A DNA stretch of 64,000 nucleotides. Origin: Prado023 sp963753075. Lineage in GTDB: Bacteria > Actinomycetota > Actinomycetes > S36-B12 > CAIYMF01. Shown piece by piece: positions 1 to 9,104 of the stretch. The notes under the pieces were generated by a model, which worked only from the letters and a program-made list of their open reading frames with translations, was not told the DNA's origin and did not search any database. How positions within the stretch are numbered: position 1 is the first letter of the stretch; every line of letters starts with the position of its first letter. Location: positions 806,001-870,000 of the forward strand of contig CAVWAR010000017.1 in NCBI GenBank assembly GCA_963753075.1, in the 5' to 3' direction. The position numbers and the translations under genes are program-made.

Positions 1-35
1 GGTCGCGGGCGGTGCTGCTCGCTGGACTGGCTCAC
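1..35 (-). CDS. pup: Start of a gene at the window edge, probably Pup
   Basis: Only the first 11 codons are present. A GTG start at 35-33 is preceded, 5 nt away, by an ideal AAGGAGG ribosome site (47-41), and the reading begins M-S-Q-S-S-E-Q-H-R-P-R. Pup N-termini are variable, short and polar, and in actinomycetes pup lies directly downstream of dop and upstream of the proteasome genes prcBA, which is exactly this position and strand. The identification therefore rests on synteny; the diagnostic C-terminal Gly-Gly-Gln/Glu tail lies outside the window. Confidence 0.55.
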   Translation of the reverse strand, partial: MSQSSEQHRPR

Positions 36-131
36 GGGGTCCTCCTTCGCGTCACGTCCGACCCTAGTGCCGAACGGTGGGAGCCACACGTCCACCCACG
101 CCGAGACGAGCGGAGCCCATCGCGGAGGCGC

Positions 132-1643
132 TCAGGAGCCGCCCAGTGCGACCACCAGCGCGCCAACACCGTCGACCGACCCCATCAGCGCCTCGACGTG
201 GGATCGCGTGCCGCGCAGCGGGTCGGGGGTTGGCACTCGGACCAGCGACGACCGGCCGGGGACATCGAATATCACCGAATCCCAGGAGGCGGCCGAGACG
301 TGGTCTCCGAACCGGCGCACGCACTCACCGCGGAACCATGCCCGGGTGTCGTCCGGTGGCTCGACCACGGCGCGAGCGACCTGCTCATCGGTGGTGAACC
401 GGTGCAGGGAGCCGCGCTGTTCCAGGCGCGTGGCCAGCCCCTTCTCCGGGCGGGTGTCGGCGTACTGCAGGTCGACAGCCGCCAACCGGGGGGCCGACCA
501 GTCCAGGCCGTCGCGACGACGGTAGCCCTCGAGCAGCGCGAGCTTGGCAACCCAGTCCAATCGGTCGGACAGGCTGCGCGGGTCTGCGGCCAGCGCCGCG
601 AGCACCTCGGACCACAGGTCGAGGACCTCCCGGGTGCGCGGGTCCGTTCCACCCGGTCGGGTCGCGCAGTGGGCGATCGCGGCCTCGAGGTAGGCCTGCT
701 GGATCTGCAGAGCCGTGAGTGGCGTGCGCCGCAGGCACTCAAGGGGTGCGCCCAGGGTGAGGTCGTGGGACACCTGATGCATGGCACTCACCGGATTGGC
801 CAAGGTGATGCCCAGGTCCGGCCCGCCGGCCTCGATCATCGACAGCACGATCGCGGTCGTCCCCAGCTTGAGCAGGGTGGCGGTCTCAGAGAGGTTCGCG
901 TCACCGACGATCACGTGCAGCCGCCGCCAGAGCGCGGGGTCGGCGTGCGGCTCGTCCCGGGTGTTGATGATCGGGCGCTTGAGGGTGGTCTCCAGGCCCA
1001 CCTCGACCTCGAAGAAGTCCGCACGGCTCGAGAGCTGGAAGCCCGCGCGGCGGCTCTCCTGGCCGACGCCGACCCGGCCTGCGCCCGTGAACACCTGACG
1101 GGTCACGAAGAAGGGGATCAGCGCATCGACGACTGCACGGAAGGGCGTGCGCCGGTCCATGAGGTAGTTCTCATGGGTGCCGTAGGACGCGCCCTTGCCA
1201 TCGGTGTTGTTCTTGTAGAGGACGATCTCGTGACCGTCCGGAAGCCCCGCAGCCGCACGCGCAGCCTGAGCGGCGATCACCATCCCGGCCCGGTCCCAGA
1301 CCACTGCGTCCCAAGGGTTGGTGGTCTCCGGGCTGGAGTACTCGGGGTGGGCATGGTCAACGTACAGCCGCGCCCCGTTGGTGAGCACGACATTGGCGGT
1401 GCCGGTGTCGTCGGTCAGCTGTGCGGGGTCCGCCTCCGCCCGGGTCATGTCGAATCCGCGGGCATCGCGCAGTGGTGACTCCTCGTCGTAGTCCCAGCGA
1501 CGGGCGAGGGGGTTCGGCCGGCCGGCCGCCAGCGCATGTGCGTTGACCACCAGCCCGGACATGCGCACCGGGTTGGCGTTCGGGTGACCCGGGTGGCTGA
1601 TGCCGAACTCGGTCTCGAGCCCCATCACCCGGTGCACCGACAT
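132..1643 (-). CDS. dop: Dop, deamidase/depupylase of the Pup-proteasome system
   Basis: A 503-residue protein of the carboxylate-amine ligase-like Dop/PafA family. Dop deamidates the C-terminal Gln of Pup to Glu and also removes Pup from tagged proteins. The N-terminal nucleotide-binding strand (MGLETEFGIS, residues 7-16) is present. The sequence RLYVDHAHPEYS carries Asp96 at the position of the catalytic Asp of Dop. The segment at about residues 40-80 corresponds to the Dop loop that separates Dop from the ligase PafA. It lies 96 bp upstream of the presumed pup start on the same strand, the conserved actinomycete order. The ATG at 1643 has no strong ribosome site. PafA itself is not in the window. 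Confidence 0.93.
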   Translation of the reverse strand: MSVHRVMGLETEFGISHPGHPNANPVRMSGLVVNAHALAAGRPNPLARRWDYDEESPLRDARGFDMTRAEADPAQLTDDTGTANVVLTNGARLYVDHAHPEYSSPETTNPWDAVVWDRAGMVIAAQAARAAAGLPDGHEIVLYKNNTDGKGASYGTHENYLMDRRTPFRAVVDALIPFFVTRQVFTGAGRVGVGQESRRAGFQLSSRADFFEVEVGLETTLKRPIINTRDEPHADPALWRRLHVIVGDANLSETATLLKLGTTAIVLSMIEAGGPDLGITLANPVSAMHQVSHDLTLGAPLECLRRTPLTALQIQQAYLEAAIAHCATRPGGTDPRTREVLDLWSEVLAALAADPRSLSDRLDWVAKLALLEGYRRRDGLDWSAPRLAAVDLQYADTRPEKGLATRLEQRGSLHRFTTDEQVARAVVEPPDDTRAWFRGECVRRFGDHVSAASWDSVIFDVPGRSSLVRVPTPDPLRGTRSHVEALMGSVDGVGALVVALGGS

Positions 1644-1685
1644 GGGGCCAGCATAGGCGGGCTCCCGGGCGCCCCGGTTCCCGGC

Positions 1686-2075
1686 TCAGCCCGCCGTCGA
1701 CGCCTCGCCATCGGCGTGCACGCTCCCCTGGTAGACCGCACCCTCGGTGATGAGTCCGAGCTTCCGGCGGGCCTGCTGGCGATGCCCCTCGTGGATGGAC
1801 ATGGATGCGGCACCGACGGCCGCGGTGAGGGCTGCGGCGTCGTCAGCGAACCCCATCGGCAGGATGAAGTCCGGGATGGCGTCGAAAGGAAGGATGAAGT
1901 AGGCGATGGCTCCGGCCAGGATGGCCTTGTGCCGCCAGGGCGTGGCTGGATCACGCATCGCGTAGTACGCGGCCACGACCTCGATCGTGAACGGCACGCG
2001 CCCTGCGACCGTGCCCACCTTGCGCCAGAAGGTCCGATCCTCGACCTCGTCGGGATGTGACATGCGGGTGCTCAT
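1686..2075 (-). CDS. YkvA family (DUF1232) small membrane protein
   Basis: A 129-residue protein with the DUF1232 signature: a hydrophobic stretch around residues 45-75 (KAILAGAIAYFILPFDAIPDF) in which the LPFD-x-IPD motif typical of YkvA proteins is intact. The biochemical function of the family is unknown; members are small membrane-associated proteins. The gene starts at ATG 2075 after a GGAG-like ribosome site; Met5 (2063) is an alternative start. It sits 42 bp upstream of dop and on its strand, so it may be cotranscribed with it, although YkvA is not a known part of the Pup system. Confidence 0.8.
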   Translation of the reverse strand: MSTRMSHPDEVEDRTFWRKVGTVAGRVPFTIEVVAAYYAMRDPATPWRHKAILAGAIAYFILPFDAIPDFILPMGFADDAAALTAAVGAASMSIHEGHRQQARRKLGLITEGAVYQGSVHADGEASTAG

Positions 2076-2188
2076 GCCTGCTCCTCACCGGGCGGTGCCC
2101 CGGATGGCCCGGGCGGTGCCCACAGATGGCGCTGCGTGCACCGCAGCGGGCACCGTTCATTCCCGGTGGCGGCGGCGGGCAAACATGG

Positions 2189-2222
2189 GTCGAGGGCGGC
2201 ACGCTGGGCGCCCGCCCTCGAC
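2189..2222 (-). terminator. Hairpin downstream of ptsG
   Basis: A perfect 11-bp inverted repeat (GTCGAGGGCGG at 2189-2199 and CCGCCCTCGAC at 2212-2222) with a 12-nt loop lies 35 bp beyond the ptsG stop. On the minus strand it is followed by a short T-containing stretch but no long U tract. It is placed to end the ptsG transcript before the YkvA gene. The remainder of 2076-2256 shows nothing else recognisable. Confidence 0.55.
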
Positions 2223-2256
2223 TCCTTGAACTGTTCAGTTGTGGTGCGACCAGCGA

Positions 2257-4029
2257 CTATCGCTGGGGAGCTCCCGGCAGGTCCAGGATCTCGCCCTTGA
2301 GAATCTCGGCCCGGGTGCCGAAGATCGCTTGCATGTTGTCGCCGACCTCGAGGACCCCGGCTGCGCCGAGCGACTTGAGCTTGGCCTTGTCGACCTTGCC
2401 CTTGTCCACCACCGAGATGCGCAGCCGCGTGATGCAGGCGTCGACGCTCGTGATGTTCTCGAAGCCGCCGAATGCCGCCAGGACCTTGGCTGCCTGCGAC
2501 ATGTCGGCCTCCACCGCCGCGGCCTTGAAGGCCTCGGCCTTCTCGTCATCCGTGAGCTGCAGCTCGTGCTCGCCATAGTCGGCGATGGCGTCTGCATCCG
2601 GCTCGCGACCCGGGGTGGCCAGGTCCTTCCACTTGACCGCCCAGGTGAACAGGAAGAAGTAGAGCGGCATGAGGATGACCCCGAGGATGATGATGTTCCA
2701 GAAGGGTTCCCGCGTGGACCCGTACGGCAGCAGGCCGAACAGGAAGTAGTCGATGAACCCGCCTGAGAAGGTCAGGCCGATCTGGGTGCCGGTGATGTAC
2801 ATGATCATGAAGGACAGGCCCGCGATCACGGCGTGGATGCCGAACAGCCACGGAGCGATGAACAGGAAGGTGAACTCGATCGGCTCGGTGATCCCGGTGA
2901 GGAACGAGGTCAGCGCCGCGGACCCGAGGATGCCTGCAGCGATCTTCTTCTGGCTGTCCTTGGCCAAGCGGTACATCGCGTAGGCCGCGGCCGGCAGGCC
3001 GAACATCATGAACGGGAACTTCCCGGTCAGGTACTTGCCGGTGCCCTCGGTGAACTCTGGTGAGTTGACCGTCGCAACACCGTTCACGACGGGTTCGGGC
3101 GTGATCCCGCTGCTGATCTCGGCGAACTGGCCGAACCACATGCGGTTGTCACCGGTGAACGCCACACCGGCGTCGTTGGTCCATGACCCGAACTGGAACC
3201 AGAACGGGCTGTACCAGATGTGATGCAGCCCGAAGGGAATCAGGGAGCGCTCGATGAGGCCGAAGACGAAGACGCCGCCGGCGCCGGCTGATTCGAGTTG
3301 CTCCGCAAGCCAGTTGATGCCATCGGCGATGGGCGGCCAGATGAAGCACAGAGCGACGCCGAGGAAGAGCGACACGAACGCGGTCATGATCGGGACGAAG
3401 CGCTTGCCGGCGAAGAACCCGAGGAACGGGGGCAGCTCGATGCGGAAGTACTTGTTGTAGGCCCACGCGGCGACTGCGCCGGCGAGGATGCCGCCGAAGA
3501 CGCCGGTCTGCAGGCTGGGGATGCCCAGGATCGAGGCGAACGCCCGGTCTGGGGTGTCAGTCCAACTCAAGAAGTCCGTGGTGGCCGCAAACGTGGACGT
3601 GGTGGTGACGTCCGCGACGGCGCACTGTTCGACGTTGTCCGGACACGCTGCCACCGAGACTGTCTCGACGCCCATGAAGACACCGATCGTCTTGTTCATG
3701 ACCAGGAAGCCGGTGGTGGCTGCGAGGGCTGCGACGCCCGCGTCGGCGGTCAGGCCGATCGCGACGCCGATGGCGAACAGCAGGGCGAGGTTGGCGAAGA
3801 CGACGTCCCCGGCGCCCTCCATCGTGCTGGCGATCAGGTTGAACCAGCCCTCCGGAACCGCATCCACATCGTTGATCTGGATGTACATGTTCTTCATGCC
3901 TGCGCCGATGCCGAGCAGCAGACCGGCTGCGGGCAGGATGGCAACGGGAACCATCAGAGCCTTGCCGATGCGCTGCAACTGGCCGAACAGGCCGATCTTC
4001 TTCTTGGGGGGTGCCTTGGCGGTTGCCAT
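2257..4029 (-). CDS. ptsG: PTS glucose-type permease EIICB (PtsG-like)
   Basis: A 590-residue phosphotransferase-system transporter with an N-terminal membrane IIC domain (about residues 1-450) and a C-terminal IIB domain (about 500-590). IIC hallmarks are the GFFAGKRFVPI segment, the substrate-site GITEPIEFTF motif and the FGLHHIW loop. IIB has the phosphorylated cysteine in DACITRLR, at Cys532. The closest recalled relatives are PtsG-type glucose permeases; N-acetylglucosamine as substrate cannot be excluded. No IIA domain is fused and no EI, HPr or IIA gene is nearby, so phosphate must come from proteins encoded elsewhere. A GGAGG ribosome site lies 6 nt before the ATG. Its position between dop and mpa is unusual. 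Confidence 0.9.
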   Translation of the reverse strand: MATAKAPPKKKIGLFGQLQRIGKALMVPVAILPAAGLLLGIGAGMKNMYIQINDVDAVPEGWFNLIASTMEGAGDVVFANLALLFAIGVAIGLTADAGVAALAATTGFLVMNKTIGVFMGVETVSVAACPDNVEQCAVADVTTTSTFAATTDFLSWTDTPDRAFASILGIPSLQTGVFGGILAGAVAAWAYNKYFRIELPPFLGFFAGKRFVPIMTAFVSLFLGVALCFIWPPIADGINWLAEQLESAGAGGVFVFGLIERSLIPFGLHHIWYSPFWFQFGSWTNDAGVAFTGDNRMWFGQFAEISSGITPEPVVNGVATVNSPEFTEGTGKYLTGKFPFMMFGLPAAAYAMYRLAKDSQKKIAAGILGSAALTSFLTGITEPIEFTFLFIAPWLFGIHAVIAGLSFMIMYITGTQIGLTFSGGFIDYFLFGLLPYGSTREPFWNIIILGVILMPLYFFLFTWAVKWKDLATPGREPDADAIADYGEHELQLTDDEKAEAFKAAAVEADMSQAAKVLAAFGGFENITSVDACITRLRISVVDKGKVDKAKLKSLGAAGVLEVGDNMQAIFGTRAEILKGEILDLPGAPQR

Positions 4030-4112
4030 GTAGAGCCTCCGATGTGTTGGGCGTACTTACACGCTGAAAACTACTCGCATCGGGCTTGGCTTGCGCGCCG
4101 GAACACGCACAT

Positions 4113-5756
4113 TCACAGATACTGGCCGGTGTTGGCGATCGTGTCGATCGAACGCCCCGCCTCAGTCCCCTGTTTTCCGGCGACCAGCGTCCGGATGAAC
4201 ACGATCCGTTCGCCCTTCTTGCCGGAGATCCGGGCCCAATCATCCGGGTTGGTCGTGTTCGGCAGGTCCTCGTTCTCGCGGAACTCGTCGACGCACGCAT
4301 TGAGCAGGTGGGCGACGCGGATCCCCTTCTGACCGGAGTCCAGGAATTCCTTGATCGCGTTCTTCTTCGCCCGCGCAACGATGTTCTCGAGCATGGCACC
4401 GGAGTTGAAGTCCTTGAAGTACAGGGTCTCCTTGTCACCGTTGGCGTAGGTGACCTCCAGGAAGCGGTTCTCCTCGGACTCGACGTACATCCGCTCCACG
4501 GTGCGCCGGATCATCGCCTCGCAGGCGGCGTCGGCGGACCCACCGTGCTCAACCAGGTCATCCGGGTGCAGCGGGAGCTCGGGGGTCAGGTACTTGCTGA
4601 GGATGTCGCCGGCGGCCTGGGCATCCGGGCGCTCGATCTTGATCTTCACGTCCAGTCGGCCCGGGCGCAGGATCGCCGGGTCGATCATGTCCTCGCGGTT
4701 GGACGCGCCGATGACGATCACGTTGGCCAGGCCCTCGACGCCGTCGATCTCTGAGAGCAGCTGGGGCACGATCGTGTTCTCGACGTCGGAGCTGACCCCG
4801 GAACCGCGCGTGCGGAACAGCGAGTCCATCTCATCGAAGAAGACGATGACGGGTGTGCCCTCGCTCGCCTTCTCCCGGGCGCGCTGGAACACCAGCCGGA
4901 TGTGCCGCTCGGTCTCGCCGACGTACTTGTTCAGCAGCTCCGGGCCCTTGATGTTCAGGAAGTAGGAGCGGCCCGCCGATCGGCCTTCACGCTCGGCGAC
5001 CTTTCGGGCCAGGGACGCGGCCACGGCCTTGGCGATCATGGTCTTGCCACACCCGGGTGGGCCGTAGAGCAGGATCCCCTTGGGAGCAGCCAGCTTGTGC
5101 TCCCGGAAGAGCTCGGCGTGCACGTAGGGCAACTCGACTGCATCCCGGATCATCTCGATCTGGCCGGACAACCCGCCGATGTCCGTGTAGTCGACGTCGG
5201 GGATCTCCTCGAGGACGAGCTCCTCGACCTCGGACTTGGGGATGCGCTCGTACACGTAGGACGACCGTGGATCCATCAGCAGCGAGTCGCCGGCCCGGAT
5301 CGTCTCGCCGAGCAGGGACTGCGCTAGGCGCACGACCCGCTCCTCGTCGGTGTGCCCGATGACAAGTGCGCGGTCGCCGCCCTCGAGCAGCTCCTTGAAC
5401 ATGACGATCTCGCCGATCCGCTCGTAGCCCATGCCGGCGATCACGTTCATCGCCTCGTTGACCATGACCTCCTGGCCCAGGACCAGGTCCCCCACACCGG
5501 GCGCGACGCTCACGCGGAGCTTGCGGCCCTGGGCGTGGATGTCCACGGTGCCGTCGTCGTTCGTGCCCAGGAACACGGCGAACCCGCTGGGCGGCTCGGC
5601 GAGGCGGTCGACCTCCGACTTCAGGGTCACGATCTGGTCACGTGCGTCGCGCAGCGTCTCGGCCAACCGACGGTTCGTGTCCGAGAGCCGGTCGAGGTCC
5701 GCCTGGAGTGCGCGGATGCGCCGGTCGACATCGGGGGGTACGGCCTGACCTGTCAT
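4113..5756 (-). CDS. mpa: Mpa/ARC proteasome-activating AAA ATPase
   Basis: A 547-residue ring ATPase that recognises Pup-tagged proteins, unfolds them and feeds them to the 20S proteasome. It has an N-terminal coiled coil (about 8-55, the Pup-binding part), OB-fold domains (about 56-165), Walker A GPPGCGKT (232-239), Walker B VIVFFDEMD (303-311) and the arginine-finger and sensor region of the AAA family (ILRPGRLD). The last residues, GQYL, form the tyrosine-containing tail that docks into the proteasome alpha ring. It is separated from dop by the YkvA and ptsG genes. The start is well fixed by the coiled coil; trmI lies upstream on the same strand. Confidence 0.96.
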   Translation of the reverse strand: MTGQAVPPDVDRRIRALQADLDRLSDTNRRLAETLRDARDQIVTLKSEVDRLAEPPSGFAVFLGTNDDGTVDIHAQGRKLRVSVAPGVGDLVLGQEVMVNEAMNVIAGMGYERIGEIVMFKELLEGGDRALVIGHTDEERVVRLAQSLLGETIRAGDSLLMDPRSSYVYERIPKSEVEELVLEEIPDVDYTDIGGLSGQIEMIRDAVELPYVHAELFREHKLAAPKGILLYGPPGCGKTMIAKAVAASLARKVAEREGRSAGRSYFLNIKGPELLNKYVGETERHIRLVFQRAREKASEGTPVIVFFDEMDSLFRTRGSGVSSDVENTIVPQLLSEIDGVEGLANVIVIGASNREDMIDPAILRPGRLDVKIKIERPDAQAAGDILSKYLTPELPLHPDDLVEHGGSADAACEAMIRRTVERMYVESEENRFLEVTYANGDKETLYFKDFNSGAMLENIVARAKKNAIKEFLDSGQKGIRVAHLLNACVDEFRENEDLPNTTNPDDWARISGKKGERIVFIRTLVAGKQGTEAGRSIDTIANTGQYL

Positions 5757-5877
5757 AGCTCACCTCCAGCGTTGGTCCTCACGAGCCTATACAGACTTGG
5801 CCCGATCGCGCAGGAGATCGCCGCCGCACGTCGACCCGTCGCCACGCGTGGATCCCGCACGGCAAAGCGGGTCTCGC

Positions 5878-6864
5878 TCAGGGCAGGTTCGGGCGGCGTG
5901 GGGGCGTGGCGGGCTCGGCGGGCTCGGCGGCCGACGACCCGGACGACCCCGCGCCAGGCGTCGCCGCAGACCCCGCATCGGACCCCGGGCCCGTGTAGTC
6001 CGCGCCGTAGGCACCCTTCGCCGGGCGGCTGCGCTTGGCCGGCAAGACGGTTCCGGGTGCCAGGCGCCGGGTGGCCAGCAGGAAGCCGGTGTGGCCGGTC
6101 ATCCGGTGGTCGGGTCGGACCGCCAGTCCCTCGAGGTGCCACGTGCGCAGCATCAGCTCGCTGGCCTGGGGCTCGGTGAACCGGCCGTCCGAGCGCAGCG
6201 TCTCGGCCATCCGGGACAGCTGGGTCGTGGTGGCCAGGTAGACCACGAGGATCCCGCCGGGCATCAGCGCGTCGGCCACCGCGTCCACACATTCCCACGG
6301 GGCGAGCATGTCCAGCACCACCCGGTGCACGTCGGTGAGCTCGAGCCGCTCCTGCAGGTCACCGACCTCGAGCGTCCAGTTGTCCTGGGGGCCTCCGAGG
6401 AAGCGCTGCACGTTGCCGGCCGCGATCTCGGCGAAGTCCGCGCGGCGCTCGAATGACGTGACTCGGCCGTTCGGCCCGACAGCCCGCAGCAGCGAACAGG
6501 TCAGCGCGCCGGATCCGACGCCCGCCTCCACCACATGGGCCCCGGGGAAGATGTCGGCCAGGCCAACGATCGCGGCTGCGTCCTTCGGGTAGATCACCGT
6601 CGCCCCGCGGGGCATCGACAGGACGAAGTCCCGGAGCAGGGGCCGCAGCACCAGGAACGGCACGCCGGCGAGCGTGGTGACGACGATGCCCTCCGGCTGG
6701 CCGATCAGGTCGTCGTGGTCGATCTTGCCCTTGTGCGTGTGGAACTCCTTGCCGGGCACGAGCGGGAAGGTGTGGTGGCGGCCCTTCGGATCGGTCAGCT
6801 GGACCAGGTCCCCCGGTTGGAGGGGGCCATGCCGGTCAGCGCGCGCGATGGGCAGATCAGTCAT
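5878..6864 (-). CDS. trmI: TrmI, tRNA (adenine-58-N1)-methyltransferase
   Basis: A 328-residue class I SAM-dependent methyltransferase that makes m1A58 in the T loop of tRNAs. The N-terminal small domain (1-70) is followed by the family motif FHTHKGKIDHDDLIG and the SAM-binding loop VVEAGVGSGALTCS (111-124), with the acidic FER strand after it. The last 50 residues are a Pro/Ala/Gly-rich tail (from about residue 280) not needed for the fold. Location next to mpa matches the actinobacterial pattern. The 121 bp between it and mpa hold no clear gene. Confidence 0.92.
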   Translation of the reverse strand: MTDLPIARADRHGPLQPGDLVQLTDPKGRHHTFPLVPGKEFHTHKGKIDHDDLIGQPEGIVVTTLAGVPFLVLRPLLRDFVLSMPRGATVIYPKDAAAIVGLADIFPGAHVVEAGVGSGALTCSLLRAVGPNGRVTSFERRADFAEIAAGNVQRFLGGPQDNWTLEVGDLQERLELTDVHRVVLDMLAPWECVDAVADALMPGGILVVYLATTTQLSRMAETLRSDGRFTEPQASELMLRTWHLEGLAVRPDHRMTGHTGFLLATRRLAPGTVLPAKRSRPAKGAYGADYTGPGSDAGSAATPGAGSSGSSAAEPAEPATPPRRPNLP

Positions 6865-6936
6865 GGGGTGACCCTATGCGTCCTGCCGGATGTGCCCGCC
6901 ACAACCAGCCGCCAGACGGGGCACGCCAGAGTGGCC

Positions 6937-8025
6937 TCACCCACGCAGGGCGCTCTCGATGTCCACGATGAGGAGCACCCCATAGACCAGGCCCTGCCGA
7001 TCGAGCACGAGCAGCTCCTCACGTCCCCGCTTCGAGACCTCGGTCAGCAGATCAGTGCCGGACAGGTCCTGGCTGACCGCGGTGTTCGCGTCGATCGGTC
7101 GGGACACCGAGGACACCGACACCCAGGGCCTGCGCTGCTCGGGCACCGCTGCGATGGCGTCCTGCTGGCCGATCCCGACGGGGATCCCGTTCGAGTCGAC
7201 GACAACCAGCGCCCCAGCGCCTGCTGAGGTCGCCCGCCGAATGGCCTCCGCCAGGGGAAGGTCCCGATCCACGGGGATGGCCCGCCGAGCCAAGCCGCCG
7301 GCCGTCAGAGCCCCCGCCCGGGAACGGAGCTCGACTGAACGCAGCTGTGCTGAGGCACCGGACCAGAGCATCGCGGCGATCACGCCGGCGATGATGTAGA
7401 CCAGCAGCTCCGGACGGGATCCGATCAACATCGACAGGATGAGCGGCGAGAGGAGCGTCAGTAGCGCGACCCCGCGGCCGACCCAGGCAGCGACGAGGGT
7501 GCCGGTGCGCTCCGAGCCGGTGCCGGCCCAGATCAGGCAGCGCAGCACGTTGCCGCCGTCCAGAGGGATGCCGGGCAGGGAGTTGTACACCCCGATGAAG
7601 ACGTTGGCCCACGTCAGCGCCCGGGCGACGGCGGCTGCGGCACTTGCGGGATCGAGGATCTTGGTTGCCGCGAAGCAGACCCCGGCGACCACAAACGTCG
7701 TGATCGGACCTGACGCGGCCACGACGGCCTCAGCCATCGGTGCCTGCCGGGTGCGCTCGTACTGGGTCACTCCCCCGAGCAGCTGGAGCACCACCTTGTG
7801 GACAGGGAAGCCAAGTGCCCGGGCGGAGAAGGCATGGGCGAGCTCGTGGGCCAACGTCCCAAGGCTCAGCACGACCGAGAAGGCCAGGGCGAGGAGCAGC
7901 GGCTGCCAGGCCGGGTTGGCGCTGAACGCGGGGATCCAGAGGTAGGCCAGCAGGACCACTCCGAGGATCCCACTGAGGGGAACCTCGACTGGGATCCCGG
8001 CGATCCGGGTCGTCGGGGCGGCCAC
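6937..8025 (-). CDS. M50-family (site-2) membrane metalloprotease with CBS domains
   Basis: A 362-residue intramembrane zinc protease of the CBS-containing M50 group. The zinc motif HELAH (residues 60-64) sits in a transmembrane helix, and the third ligand is in the PLDGGN motif (Asp156). A pair of CBS domains, which bind adenine nucleotides in related proteins, covers about residues 240-360. I chose GTG 8025 because codons farther upstream encode a low-complexity Gly/Ala/Trp segment overlapping a tandem repeat. Substrates are unknown. It is divergent from the RecB-like gene, a neighbour often seen beside actinobacterial trmI. Confidence 0.85.
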   Translation of the reverse strand: MAAPTTRIAGIPVEVPLSGILGVVLLAYLWIPAFSANPAWQPLLLALAFSVVLSLGTLAHELAHAFSARALGFPVHKVVLQLLGGVTQYERTRQAPMAEAVVAASGPITTFVVAGVCFAATKILDPASAAAAVARALTWANVFIGVYNSLPGIPLDGGNVLRCLIWAGTGSERTGTLVAAWVGRGVALLTLLSPLILSMLIGSRPELLVYIIAGVIAAMLWSGASAQLRSVELRSRAGALTAGGLARRAIPVDRDLPLAEAIRRATSAGAGALVVVDSNGIPVGIGQQDAIAAVPEQRRPWVSVSSVSRPIDANTAVSQDLSGTDLLTEVSKRGREELLVLDRQGLVYGVLLIVDIESALRG

Positions 8026-8128
8026 CCCACCATCGTAGGCCGGTTCACGCGACCCCGAGGCCGAACCGCTCCGGGGGCGTCCCGCCCAGCGCCCGTCCCG
8101 CCCCGCCCCGCCCTGGCCCGCCCAGCCC

Positions 8129-8151
8129 AGGCCAGGCCAGGCCAGGCCAGC
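8129..8151. repeat. Short GGCCA tandem array
   Basis: Four to five consecutive copies of the 5-mer GGCCA lie between the divergent M50 protease and RecB-like genes, preceded by about 40 bp of C-rich repeats of the type cccgccccgccc. The array falls in the 5' noncoding region of both genes. No coding role is apparent. Confidence 0.7.
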
Positions 8152-8205
8152 CGCGCGGCAGGCCGATGTCCCAGTGATGTCGGACACCCGACGTATGTTG
8201 GGGTC

Positions 8206-9066
8206 ATGCCCGACCCGACCGACCTGTCCGATCGCCCAGCGCGCTCCCTGTCACCGTCGCGTGCCCTGGACTTCCAGTCCTGCCCACTGCTGTACCGCTT
8301 CCGGGTCCTCGACCGGCTTCCGGAGCCGCCGAGCCCGGCCGCGGTGCGCGGCACCCTGGTCCACTCCGTCCTCGAGGCCCTCTACGACCTACCGGCCCAG
8401 CAACGCACCCTCGACGAGGCCATCGGCCTAGTGGCGCCCCAGTGGGACGTGCTAGTCGCCGAGCGCCCCGAGGTCGTCGGGATGCTCGCCGAGGCCGGGA
8501 CCGATCCGTCCGAATGGCTCCGGGGCGCGGGCGACCTTGTCGAGTCGTACTTCGCCATGGAGGACCCGACCCGCCTCGAGCCGGCCGCCCGCGAGCTGAA
8601 GGTGCAGGCCGAGCTCCCCTCCGGGCTGGTGCTGCGTGGCTTCGTGGACCGGCTCGACCGCGCCCCCACGGGTCAGGTGCGCGTGGTGGACTACAAGACG
8701 GGCAAGGCGCCCGGGGTTGGGTTCGAGGCGAAGGCGATGTTCCAGATGCGCTTCTACGCACTGGTCCTATGGCGCATGCATGGCGAGTTGCCCACAGTGC
8801 TGCAGCTCATGTACCTGTCCACGGGCGTTGTGCTGCGCTACGAACCCGACGAGGACGACCTGCTCGCCATGGAGCGCAAGATCGACGCGCTGTGGACGGC
8901 CATCGAACGGGCGATGGAGACCGGCGACTGGCGGGAGCGCAAGTCCGCATTGTGCGGCTGGTGCGCCCATCAGGCCCTCTGCCCGGCCTGGGGCGGGACT
9001 CCCCCACCCTTGCCCGCGAACAACACCGAGGCACCAGCCCCCGTGGCCGTGGCCGTGGATTCCTGA
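8206..9066 (+). CDS. RecB-like PD-(D/E)XK nuclease with a 4-Cys (Fe-S type) frame
   Basis: A 286-residue single-domain exonuclease of the RecB/Cas4/AddB C-terminal type. It carries the GTLVHSVLE helix (His53), Asp149 in GFVDRLD, and the catalytic Asp162-x-Lys164 of VVDYKTGK. Cys26 near the N-terminus and Cys250, Cys253 and Cys259 near the C-terminus match the split four-cysteine arrangement that holds a 4Fe-4S cluster in AddB, Cas4 and related nucleases. No cas genes or helicase are near, so a general DNA-repair role is more likely than CRISPR adaptation. ATG 8206 is the start, as upstream codons run through the intergenic tandem repeat. Mycobacteria have a homolog beside trmI. Confidence 0.9.
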   Translation: MPDPTDLSDRPARSLSPSRALDFQSCPLLYRFRVLDRLPEPPSPAAVRGTLVHSVLEALYDLPAQQRTLDEAIGLVAPQWDVLVAERPEVVGMLAEAGTDPSEWLRGAGDLVESYFAMEDPTRLEPAARELKVQAELPSGLVLRGFVDRLDRAPTGQVRVVDYKTGKAPGVGFEAKAMFQMRFYALVLWRMHGELPTVLQLMYLSTGVVLRYEPDEDDLLAMERKIDALWTAIERAMETGDWRERKSALCGWCAHQALCPAWGGTPPPLPANNTEAPAPVAVAVDS

Positions 9067-9104
9067 GGAAGCCACGGCTACCTGCTGCGGCTCCGCCCGG
9101 CTGG

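Noticed and set aside
12..1478. Long open frames opposite dop and many other genes (for example 14561-17014 opposite metH)
   Set aside because: They have no family-like sequence, strange composition, and mirror a well-identified gene; they are typical antisense frames of GC-rich DNA.
8206..9066. RecB/Cas4-like nuclease as sign of a CRISPR system
   Set aside because: No repeats or other cas genes exist in the window, and homologs sit at this place beside trmI in other actinobacteria.
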